A stretch of DNA of 5,763 bases from Desulfobacteraceae bacterium (lineage in GTDB: Bacteria; Desulfobacterota; Desulfobacteria; Desulfobacterales; Desulfobacteraceae). Both the position numbers and the translations under genes were made by a program. This document shows positions 1-4,904 of the stretch, piece by piece (positions within the stretch are counted from its first letter, which is position 1; every line of letters starts with the position of its first letter). Location: contig PIVQ01000491.1 in the NCBI GenBank assembly GCA_003354055.1, positions 1 to 5,763 on the forward strand. The letters are read 5' to 3'. The notes beneath the pieces are model-generated. The model searched no databases, was not told the DNA's origin, and worked only from the letters and a program-made list of their open reading frames with translations.

Positions 1-1118
1 GCTGTGGCAATCTTAACCCTATAAGGATTCTGGGAGGTATAAATGGAGAATTCAAATCCGTCCGGAATCACCCCGTCCTTTTTCAGCGCATCAAAGTATT
101 CTTTGGCTTTCGCCTTGTCATAGCCCAGGACACGGGATTTCATATAATCCGTATCATCAGGGAAAACCCCTGTGGGAATCCAGGAATAGGCGCGTTCCCC
201 AACCCCTTTCCAGATACCTTTAATCGCCGCATCAAATGGAACCGCATGATAGACGGCTTTCCTGAATCTGATGTCTGAGAAAGGTGCTTTCTGCTGGGAG
301 AACCCGATATAGGAATTTCCAAGACCCGGGATGGTCATGACATTCAGCTTACCGTCGGATTCCAGGCGATTGATATCCTGAGGCGTCAGGCGATGGGCAA
401 TGTCCAGGCCACCGGATTCAATTTCCGCCGCCATAACTTCAGGTTTGGGAATAGGACGAAAAATAACCTTGTCCAGATTAGGGGTGCCGAGAAAATAGTC
501 TGCATTCTTCACAAGAACGATACGTTCGTCCGGCAGCCATTCAACAAATTTAAAGGGACCGGTTCCCACGGGCTTGCGGTCAAACTCTTCCATACCGACC
601 TTGGCCACCAGATCAGACGGCAGGATACCGCAGGTAGCGCTTCCCAGGGCCAGCAGCAGAGGCGCATACGGGGTTTTCAGATTCAACACGATCTCGTAAT
701 CGCCGATGATTTCCACCGAGACCACAGGAGAGAGGAACTCTTTGGAAGGAGATGCATTTTTCTCATCCTTGATCGCCTCAATGGTAAACTTCACATCCTT
801 GGCAGTAAAGGCATCCCCATTATGAAACTTCACCCCCTGCCGAAGAAAAAAGGTATAGGTTTTACCGTCTTCGGAAATCTTCCACCGCTCCGCCAGACCC
901 GGCGCAGCATCAGACGCGCTTTCCTTAAAGGAAATCAAGGTATCAAAGAGATTCCCGGCAACAGCCTCGCCAAAAATCCCGGGAATCAACACGGGATTCA
1001 ACTTCGCAGGTTCCTTGGCAATACCGATTTTCAAAACCGCTTCCTTGGCAAACGTGGCCTGGGAAAGTCCCAGAACAACACCTAAGGAAACCATCAGAAC
1101 AACAAGCATCTTTTTCAT
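1..1118 (-). CDS. ABC transporter substrate-binding protein, family 5 (peptide/nickel type), 3' end outside window
   Basis: This is the periplasmic solute receptor of a peptide/nickel-type ABC importer. The reading frame is open for 372 codons, from ATG at 1118-1116 to the left edge; family members are about 500-540 residues, so roughly 150 are missing. Residues 1-24 form a signal peptide (KK, hydrophobic core, A-T-F-A before Lys25) with no lipobox cysteine, so the protein should be soluble in the periplasm. The family signature is clear: A-P-G-L-A-E-R-W at 72-79, D-G-K-T-Y-T-F at 84-90, and G-V-K-F-H-N-G-D followed by F-T-A-K-D-V at 95-109. V-G-T-G-P-F-K at 184-190 and the F-R-K-A-V-Y-H-A segment near 285-292 also match. 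A GGAG sits 8 bases before the ATG. The ligand cannot be told from this part; oligopeptide, dipeptide, nickel and others remain possible. Permease and ATPase genes, if linked, would lie beyond the left edge. The plus-strand frame at 393-1085 is a shadow. Confidence 0.93.
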   Translation of the reverse strand, partial: MKKMLVVLMVSLGVVLGLSQATFAKEAVLKIGIAKEPAKLNPVLIPGIFGEAVAGNLFDTLISFKESASDAAPGLAERWKISEDGKTYTFFLRQGVKFHNGDAFTAKDVKFTIEAIKDEKNASPSKEFLSPVVSVEIIGDYEIVLNLKTPYAPLLLALGSATCGILPSDLVAKVGMEEFDRKPVGTGPFKFVEWLPDERIVLVKNADYFLGTPNLDKVIFRPIPKPEVMAAEIESGGLDIAHRLTPQDINRLESDGKLNVMTIPGLGNSYIGFSQQKAPFSDIRFRKAVYHAVPFDAAIKGIWKGVGERAYSWIPTGVFPDDTDYMKSRVLGYDKAKAKEYFDALKKDGVIPDGFEFSIYTSQNPYRVKIAT

Positions 1119-1175
1119 CTGGCATTCTCCTTTTTTATCTTTTGGCAGCTCTATTAGGATCCTCGCCCGCAAGAG

Positions 1176-1219
1176 TTACCAAAGTAATAATATTTAGCTT
1201 CGAATGTAACTACAGTAAC
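1176..1219. promoter_or_regulatory. possible operator motifs in the transporter leader (TTAC/GTAA arms)
   Basis: Two small symmetric elements lie at and just downstream of the predicted transcription start of the substrate-binding protein gene. TTACCAAAGTAA (1176-1187) has TTAC and GTAA arms around CAAA. TGTAACTACAGTAAC (1205-1219) contains GTAAC twice, nine bases apart. The nine bases TGTAACTAC (1205-1213) recur in the HxlR/flavoprotein spacer at 3484-3492. A repressor bound here would block transcription. Such short matches can arise by chance, so the call is tentative. Confidence 0.25.
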
Positions 1220-1249
1220 GCAATAGAACAAATTAAGGATCTTTGTCAA
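1220..1249 (-). promoter_or_regulatory. candidate sigma70-type promoter for the substrate-binding protein gene
   Basis: Read on the minus strand, a perfect TTGACA (1249-1244) is followed after 18 bases by TATTGC (1225-1220), which matches only three of six -10 positions. With a 17-base spacer the hexamer would be CTATTG. Transcription would begin near 1213, leaving a leader of about 95 bases before the ATG at 1118. The -35 is convincing and the -10 weak, which would suit an activated or regulated promoter. The start region overlaps the GTAAC repeats at 1206-1219. The assignment is inferred from hexamers alone. Confidence 0.4.
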
Positions 1250-1270
1250 GTCGAACCTTTGGATTTTAAT
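1243..1270 (+). promoter_or_regulatory. candidate plus-strand sigma70-type promoter facing the small ORF
   Basis: TTGTCA (1243-1248, five of six to consensus) and TTTAAT (1265-1270, five of six) are separated by 16 bases. The -35 shares its bases with the minus-strand TTGACA at 1249-1244, so two promoters would run back to back from one spot. A start near 1277 would make an RNA reading into the small ORF at 1309 and on into antisense of the hipA 3' end. AT-rich intergenic DNA yields such matches readily. Confidence 0.35.
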
Positions 1271-1308
1271 ACGGAATAGTTGAATGAATACCGGGGAGGC
1301 AGGCGGGG

Positions 1309-1395
1309 ATGGAAAATGAGTTATTAACTTTGCTCTTCAGCGGTTTACGCCGCTGTCAGCATTTTCCTTGTTGGAAATTTATTCAAATTGCTTAA
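1309..1395 (+). CDS. possible 28-residue small ORF, function unknown
   Basis: An ATG at 1309-1311 opens 28 codons ending at TAA 1393-1395. A strong purine-rich ribosome site, GGGGAGG at 1293-1299, lies nine bases before it, and a promoter-like pair lies further upstream (1243-1270). The frame is closed upstream by TGA at 1285-1287. The peptide begins M-E-N-E-L-L-T-L-L-F-S-G-L-R-R and carries two cysteines with aromatic residues (C-Q-H-F-P-C-W-K-F). Its last 17 bases overlap the hipA 3' end on the opposite strand. I do not recognise it. It could be a genuine small protein, the stub of a decayed mobile-element gene, or chance; the nested inverted repeats inside it may instead be the reason this DNA is kept. 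Confidence 0.2.
   Translation: MENELLTLLFSGLRRCQHFPCWKFIQIA
1311..1377. repeat. nested and competing inverted repeats just past the hipA stop codon
   Basis: Four short inverted repeats are packed here. The outer arms are GGAAAATG (1311-1318) and CATTTTCC (1360-1367). Inside them are AGTTATTAACT (1319-1329) and a hairpin with CAGCGG (1338-1343) pairing to CCGCTG (1350-1355) over a six-base loop. TTTCC (1363-1367) can alternatively pair with GGAAA (1373-1377), which excludes the outer pairing. On the hipA RNA the six-bp hairpin could help end transcription, but no run of U follows it, so it is not a canonical intrinsic terminator. It could also stabilise the hipA 3' end. Confidence 0.45.
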
Positions 1396-2626
1396 TCGTT
1401 CTATCCGTTCTTTTCTTGATGCTTGTTATAACATCATCCAGTAGGTTGTCTCGTTGATATCTACTGATAAAATTTGTATGGGTGGTGTCAATTTTATTGA
1501 TCAATTTAAAACAAAAAGCTGTTAATCGTTTCCGGAGGACGGCATTGCTTATTTTTATTTCCTCCGCAAACCTTTTCCAGTGTCTTTCCATAATCCAATC
1601 CAGTCTGTTTTCTCCTCCGATTTTCATAGCAAGCCTTTGTGACAGGTCCTCATAGATATTCGTACACATCATGTCATAAAAAGGTGCTAACCGGATCTGT
1701 TTTCCCTGATACATTAAAGACAGATTTTTTGCATGCGCATCCATATTACCGATTAAAAAATTAAAGAATACCCACTCAATCAACTGCTGAAGATCTTTAA
1801 TCGGGTTTGCAGAATACACTCGGATGAAATCAAAGCATGTTTTAAGGCCTGGTCCGCCATCAGCCTGGTATTTCAATTCATGGGATAGCCCCATAGCCTG
1901 GCAAAAATCCTCCTGGTGAATTCGCTTGAGTACATCATTATCCAGATTTCTGTCATACCTTTCTATCAACAAGAACTTTTGGGATTCTTTTCGAACGATT
2001 GAAACAGGAGGAACATTCAAGTCAACCGAGTTGGCAAGCATCATACAAAAACATTCATTTTCAATAGACGACTGAAAATGAGCCATGGCGGGTTTCAAGA
2101 TAACGTTGCTTGGCGCACCATTCATAGGGATATAAAAGTCAGATTTTTTATAGAAAAGTGCCAGTTTTTCCTGTGCTCCTGCAAGCGATATTCGAATCCC
2201 TTCTTGACCAGCAAGCAAAGGACGTCTGGGGATCTGCATGATTAGATCCGCTAATTGCATATCTGATAATGAGCGATATTTATATTGGTCTGGTACCTCC
2301 GGCATTTCTGATTCAGGCAGAATGGATATTGCTCCTGCACACTCCCCTCCGATTTTTTTGAGAAGCATGAAATCATTTTTATCTGAAATCCCGAGCTTTT
2401 TTGAAATTAATTTCCTGACAGCAGATTCCGGCAGCAGATTGGAAAAAAAAGATTTTACTGTATCATGTGGAAAAACACCTTCCTGCATCGGTAAAGAAAT
2501 AGATATTTGGAACGCCTCCGGCGAATCCAGCCACGTTCTGGAATATTCAAATAAAAATTGTCGTTTGCTATTTATACTTAGGGAACCGACCTTGATATGT
2601 CCGGAAAAAACATTCAAAGTTTCCAA
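1379..2626 (-). CDS. hipA: HipA-family serine/threonine kinase toxin
   Basis: Toxin kinase of a type II hipBA module. In Escherichia coli, HipA phosphorylates glutamyl-tRNA synthetase, stalls translation and promotes persistence; the target here is unknown. The 415 residues are close to the E. coli length of about 440. The N-terminal subdomain (about 1-105) contains S-L-P-M-Q and F-F-S-N-L-L-P-E. R-I-S-L-A-G-A-Q-E-K at 145-154 is the P-loop region, with Ser147 matching the autophosphorylated Ser150 of E. coli. Lys178 matches the ATP-binding lysine. Asp296 in G-N-M-D-A-H-A-K-N matches the catalytic Asp309, and Asp318 in P-F-Y-D the metal-binding Asp332. Y-Q-A-D-G-G-P-G at 253-260 is also typical. 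No key residue is lost, so it should be active. It starts at TTG (2626-2624), two bases after the hipB stop, with GGAG at 2640-2637 inside hipB; no in-frame ATG is near, and the N-terminus aligns with HipA from this point. It is clearly AT-rich beside the transporter gene. Confidence 0.95.
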   Translation of the reverse strand: METLNVFSGHIKVGSLSINSKRQFLFEYSRTWLDSPEAFQISISLPMQEGVFPHDTVKSFFSNLLPESAVRKLISKKLGISDKNDFMLLKKIGGECAGAISILPESEMPEVPDQYKYRSLSDMQLADLIMQIPRRPLLAGQEGIRISLAGAQEKLALFYKKSDFYIPMNGAPSNVILKPAMAHFQSSIENECFCMMLANSVDLNVPPVSIVRKESQKFLLIERYDRNLDNDVLKRIHQEDFCQAMGLSHELKYQADGGPGLKTCFDFIRVYSANPIKDLQQLIEWVFFNFLIGNMDAHAKNLSLMYQGKQIRLAPFYDMMCTNIYEDLSQRLAMKIGGENRLDWIMERHWKRFAEEIKISNAVLRKRLTAFCFKLINKIDTTHTNFISRYQRDNLLDDVITSIKKRTDRTIKQFE

Positions 2627-2628
2627 AA

Positions 2629-2859
2629 TCAGCTATCTCCACGCTTAATCAGATGGATTTCAAGGCCAAGGCTGTTCAGCAATTCAAATACTTTTCCAAG
2701 TTGAGCTGTTGCTTTACCCTTTTCAATCTCTATAATAAATTTCCTACCAACATCAGCAAACTCAGAGATCTCTTTTTGAGTCAGTTTGAGGTGTTTACGC
2801 TCCTTGTGAAGATACTGTCCCAATTCTTCAGGACTGTTGATTTTAGTTGAAGGTTTCAA
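2629..2859 (-). CDS. hipB: HipB-like antitoxin, XRE-family helix-turn-helix repressor
   Basis: Antitoxin and autorepressor partner of the adjoining kinase: HipB-type dimers bind HipA and the operon's operators. The 76 residues are mostly one Cro/C1-type helix-turn-helix domain (about 12-68), with L-K-L-T-Q-K-E-I-S-E-F-A at 24-35 and the recognition region D-V-G-R-K-F-I-I-E-I-E-K-G-K at 36-49. The tail I-H-L-I-K-R-G-D-S is short and charged, like the flexible C-terminus of other HipB proteins. The start is TTG (2859-2857), preceded by a very strong AGGAGG (2869-2864) at only four bases; no ATG is available and the next in-frame TTG would cut into the domain. hipA follows after two bases, so the two are translationally linked. 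Three operator-like repeats lie upstream. The pairing makes the call secure; alone it would be a generic XRE regulator. Confidence 0.92.
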   Translation of the reverse strand: MKPSTKINSPEELGQYLHKERKHLKLTQKEISEFADVGRKFIIEIEKGKATAQLGKVFELLNSLGLEIHLIKRGDS

Positions 2860-2872
2860 TGTGCCTCCTATC

Positions 2873-2995
2873 TAAATGTTTCCGTTCAGATACTTTTAGC
2901 AGTCATGCAAACGAAATTCAATTAAAAGTTTCCGTTCGAGGACTTTATTTAATTTTTATTTTGTTTCACATTAAAAGTAACCGATCGAGGACTAT
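2873..2995. repeat. three operator-like repeats upstream of hipB
   Basis: Three related elements occur with their shared G at 2878, 2928 and 2977, a spacing of 50 and 49 bp. The middle copy contains AAGTTTCCGTTCGAGGACT. The first and middle copies share GTTTCCGTTC (2878-2887 and 2928-2937). The middle and third share ATTAAAAGT (2921-2929 and 2970-2978) and TCGAGGACT (2936-2944 and 2985-2993). Within a copy, AAAGT and ACTTT arms and CC...GG give partial dyad symmetry; the third has a perfect CGATCG. E. coli HipB operators are TATCC-N8-GGATA and also come in several copies upstream of hipBA, so these are the likely HipB/HipBA sites. Near-integral helical spacing would place them on about one face of the DNA and suit cooperative binding or looping. 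Confidence 0.7.
2893..2921 (-). promoter_or_regulatory. candidate hipBA promoter between operator copies 1 and 2
   Basis: On the minus strand, TTGAAT (2921-2916) and TAAAAG (2898-2893) are 17 bases apart; each matches four of six sigma70 consensus positions. Transcription would start near 2886, about 27 bases before the hipB TTG. The -10 overlaps the end of the first repeat and the -35 abuts the second, so a repressor bound to both would cover the promoter. That arrangement supports autorepression, although the hexamers are only moderate. Confidence 0.45.
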
Positions 2996-3026
2996 GCCTT
3001 TTAGCAATACCCTATAACGAGGTGTG

Positions 3027-3458
3027 TCAGGCATTGGGCGTCTCGCGGTACATTGGCGCCACAACCGGCTCCTCAATATGCTCACACCCTTCTTCCATGA
3101 CAGAGTGGCTCATCTGATCTTTCTCATAGGCCACGCCCCACTCCCTCATTTGAAGTAAAATGGGAATCAGCTTCACCGCCGGCGGTTTGAGGCTGTACTC
3201 CACCTTTGGGGGGACCTGCCGGTACACATGCCGATGAACCAGGCCGTCAGCCTCCAGCTCCCTTAACTGTTTGGTCAGCATCCTCTGGGTGATTTCAGGA
3301 ATACTCTTTTTCAGTTCCCCAAAGCGCAGGATGCCTTCCACGGCAATATGAAAAAGGATCACAGGCTTCCATTTCCCGCCGATGATGCCCAGGGTCAATT
3401 CAAAAAAACATCTGTACTTTCTGTTGTTAAGCTCTTTAATTTTGCAAGGTTCAGGCAT
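3027..3458 (-). CDS. HxlR-family winged helix-turn-helix transcriptional regulator
   Basis: A dimeric DNA-binding regulator of the HxlR family (HypR, YodB and relatives), many of which sense quinones, aldehydes, hypochlorite or disulfide stress through a cysteine. The 143 residues include the diagnostic G-I-I-G-G-K-W-K-P at 24-32, R-F-G-E-L-K-K-S-I-P-E-I-T at 45-57, the recognition helix Q-R-M-L-T-K-Q-L-R-E-L-E at 58-69 followed by D-G-L-V-H-R, and a wing ending V-E-Y-S-L (86-90). Cys17 lies 13 residues before Trp30, the place of the conserved sensing cysteine in this family; Cys5 and Cys125 are further candidates for a disulfide. K-P-P-A-V-K replaces the usual T-x-x-G-x segment after Y-S-L, an unusual variant. 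The ATG at 3458 has AAAGGAA about eight bases upstream. It is divergent from the flavoprotein gene, the probable target. No terminator separates it from hipB, 167 bases downstream in the same direction. Confidence 0.95.
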   Translation of the reverse strand: MPEPCKIKELNNRKYRCFFELTLGIIGGKWKPVILFHIAVEGILRFGELKKSIPEITQRMLTKQLRELEADGLVHRHVYRQVPPKVEYSLKPPAVKLIPILLQMREWGVAYEKDQMSHSVMEEGCEHIEEPVVAPMYRETPNA

Positions 3459-3471
3459 ATTTATGTTCCTT

Positions 3472-3500
3472 TAGTATACTATTTGTAACTACGTCACAAA
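3472..3500. promoter_or_regulatory. probable HxlR operator region between the divergent genes
   Basis: Two dyads lie side by side. TAGTATACTA (3472-3481) is a perfect 10-bp palindrome. TTTGTAACTACGTCACAAA (3482-3500) is an imperfect palindrome in which seven of nine base pairs around A3491 are complementary. On the minus strand TATACT inside the first palindrome also makes a good -10 for the HxlR gene, with TTGTGA 15 bases upstream as a poor -35. A protein bound here would shut the regulator's own promoter and sit upstream of the flavoprotein. HxlR proteins usually bind dyads in such divergent spacers, so this is the best candidate site. The binding itself is inferred. Confidence 0.5.
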
Positions 3501-3595
3501 AAAGACCGTACTTGTTTTTCAAGAATATATCTATTACGTTGTCATCCAGAAAAGATCAACAGAATAATGCAATAGACAAATCAAGGAGAATGAAT

Positions 3596-4231
3596 ATGAA
3601 GGTTGTTGGATTTAACGGAAGCGCAAGGAAAAAAGGGAATACCGCCTGTTCTATAAACACGGTTTTTGCAGAACTTGAGAATGCCGGCATTGAAACAGAA
3701 CTGATCCAGGTGGGCAAAGAAAAGGTCCAGGGATGCAAAGCCTGCTATGCCTGTGTCAAAAAGCAGAACGAAGCCTGTGCCATGGGGGATGATCCGGTAA
3801 ATGAATGGATTCAGAAGATGAAGTCGGCTGACGGTATACTACTTGGATCCCCGGTCTATTTTTCAGGCGTTGCAGGGACCATGAAGTCCTTTCTTGACAG
3901 GGCCTTTTTTGTCTCTTCCGTCAACGGCGGCCTGTTCCGGCACAAAGTCGGGGCTTCTGTTGCGGCGGTCAGGCGGTCAGGAGGAATTCCCACGGTAGAC
4001 ACCCTGAATCACTACATCAATTATTCTGAAATGGTCATGCCCAGCTCAAATTACTGGAACGTGGCCCATGGCGCCAATCCCGGCGAGATGGAGCAAGATG
4101 GCGAGGGCAAGCAGATCATGACGGTTCTGGGACAAAACATGGCCTGGCTCATGAAATCCCTGGATTATGCAAAAGAGCAGGTCCCCGCACCAGCACCTGT
4201 GGCCAAAACAATGACCAATTTTATCCGCTGA
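3596..4231 (+). CDS. iron-sulfur flavoprotein / NADPH-dependent FMN reductase superfamily protein
   Basis: A flavodoxin-fold electron carrier or reductase, probably cytoplasmic, binding FMN and likely one [4Fe-4S] cluster. The 211 residues open with a beta strand and the FMN phosphate loop G-F-N-G-S-A-R-K-K-G-N-T (5-16). The cysteines at 47, 50, 53 and 61 form C-x2-C-x2-C-x7-C, the compact motif of archaeal and bacterial iron-sulfur flavoproteins (known as C-x2-C-x2-C-x4-7-C). G-S-P-V-Y-F at 84-89 and G-T-M-K-S-F-L-D-R at 94-102 are the flavin-ring loop and following helix of the family. I chose ATG 3596, not the ATG at 3590 or a TTG at 3512, because AAGGAG (3583-3588) is seven bases before 3596 but one base before 3590. 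Isf-type proteins pass electrons in anaerobes and may reduce O2, H2O2 or quinones; the partner here is unknown. Divergence from HxlR suggests induction by electrophile or redox stress. Confidence 0.92.
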   Translation: MKVVGFNGSARKKGNTACSINTVFAELENAGIETELIQVGKEKVQGCKACYACVKKQNEACAMGDDPVNEWIQKMKSADGILLGSPVYFSGVAGTMKSFLDRAFFVSSVNGGLFRHKVGASVAAVRRSGGIPTVDTLNHYINYSEMVMPSSNYWNVAHGANPGEMEQDGEGKQIMTVLGQNMAWLMKSLDYAKEQVPAPAPVAKTMTNFIR

Positions 4232-4242
4232 TATTTACAACC

Positions 4243-4279
4243 ATGGCCCCCTGGCACTGTTCAAATGCCAGGGGGCCAT
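4243..4279. terminator. strong 14-bp hairpin between convergent genes, terminator-like without U-tract
   Basis: ATGGCCCCCTGGCA (4243-4256) and TGCCAGGGGGCCAT (4266-4279) are perfect complements around a nine-base loop. It begins 11 bases after the flavoprotein stop codon and lies between that gene and the minus-strand membrane protein gene that ends at 4327, so it can fold in RNA from either direction. No T-run follows on either strand, so it is not a textbook intrinsic terminator. It may act as a bidirectional block together with Rho, or protect 3' ends. Confidence 0.65.
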
Positions 4280-4326
4280 CATTAACTCAACCCGCCTCTG
4301 ATAATTGTCTTCCGGATAGCCATCCT

Positions 4327-4875
4327 TCAAGGTTGCTTTGCCAGCAATTGGTACTCGGAATATGAAATACCAAAAGGCGACTTTTTACCAAATAATCTAA
4401 TTTTCTGTCCCTCAACTAATTTAGACCAATCTAATTCTTGCAGCCCACAGACTTGATCATTAAGGAAGGATTTATATTCTCGAATATATACTCCCCACTC
4501 ACAGTCGTCCGAACCATGCGAACTAATTTTTCTATCTGCTGTTACATCAACGTATCCTTGACTCCCTGTGACGAAAGTTAAAACCGAAGGAAGGCCAAAA
4601 TAAAAAAACATTAACAATAAGGCGGGCAATGCAACTGAACCTGCCAACATTGCCCAGAAAGGCGACTTCCCCTGCTCCCGCAACCTTTCTCGCCATGACG
4701 AATCCGGATTAAAAAAGGATATGATCAGGTAGATGATGCCGAGAATAGAGAGAACCAATGCCGACCATATAGCCACTTTAAGTCCGAATGGTGTAGCAAT
4801 ATGATTACCAAAGAATCCAAAAAGTCCTATCCCTGAGATCAATAAAAGAATAATAGTTGCAAACTTTTTTTTCAT
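4327..4875 (-). CDS. small membrane protein of unknown function, three predicted helices
   Basis: I do not recognise a family. The 182 residues begin M-K-K-K and contain three hydrophobic stretches at about 5-23, 32-54 and 76-94, followed by a soluble C-terminal part (about 105-182). The basic loop W-R-E-R-L-R-E-Q-G-K (61-70) between helices 2 and 3 should be cytoplasmic, which puts the C-terminal part in the periplasm, where Cys125 and Cys143 could form a disulfide. That part is polar and rich in Gly and Tyr, and looks like a small beta domain. The ATG at 4875 has AAGGAA about five bases upstream. The gene follows the propeller gene by 29 bases in the same direction, so the two are probably co-transcribed and may act together at the inner membrane. 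Its DNA is more AT-rich than the flavoprotein gene. Alternatively residues 1-23 could be a signal peptide, leaving two helices. Confidence 0.8.
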   Translation of the reverse strand: MKKKFATIILLLISGIGLFGFFGNHIATPFGLKVAIWSALVLSILGIIYLIISFFNPDSSWRERLREQGKSPFWAMLAGSVALPALLLMFFYFGLPSVLTFVTGSQGYVDVTADRKISSHGSDDCEWGVYIREYKSFLNDQVCGLQELDWSKLVEGQKIRLFGKKSPFGISYSEYQLLAKQP

Positions 4876-4904
4876 TACTTTCCTTACATTTTAGATAACG
4901 TGCT

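Noticed and set aside
393..1085. 230-codon plus-strand open frame
   Set aside because: It lies opposite the substrate-binding protein, whose frame gives a full family signature and signal peptide. The plus-strand product is rich in Arg, Gln and His and has no recognisable domain.
1311..1377. Integron attC site next to a toxin-antitoxin cassette
   Set aside because: The arms do not give the RYYYAAC/GTTRRRY core pair, and neighbouring genes are not in cassette form; the structure is better described as simple nested inverted repeats.
2238..2648. 136-codon plus-strand open frame antisense to hipA
   Set aside because: hipA is certain on the opposite strand. This frame spans its 5' half, has no ribosome site that stands out, and its product looks like an antisense shadow.
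2873..2995. CRISPR-like array or plasmid iteron origin
   Set aside because: There are only three imperfect copies, no constant repeat length, and no replication or Cas gene. The position directly before hipB fits operators.
3512..3595. N-terminal extension of the flavoprotein from a TTG at 3512
   Set aside because: It would precede the first strand of the flavodoxin fold by 28 non-conserved residues and ignore the well-placed AAGGAG before ATG 3596.
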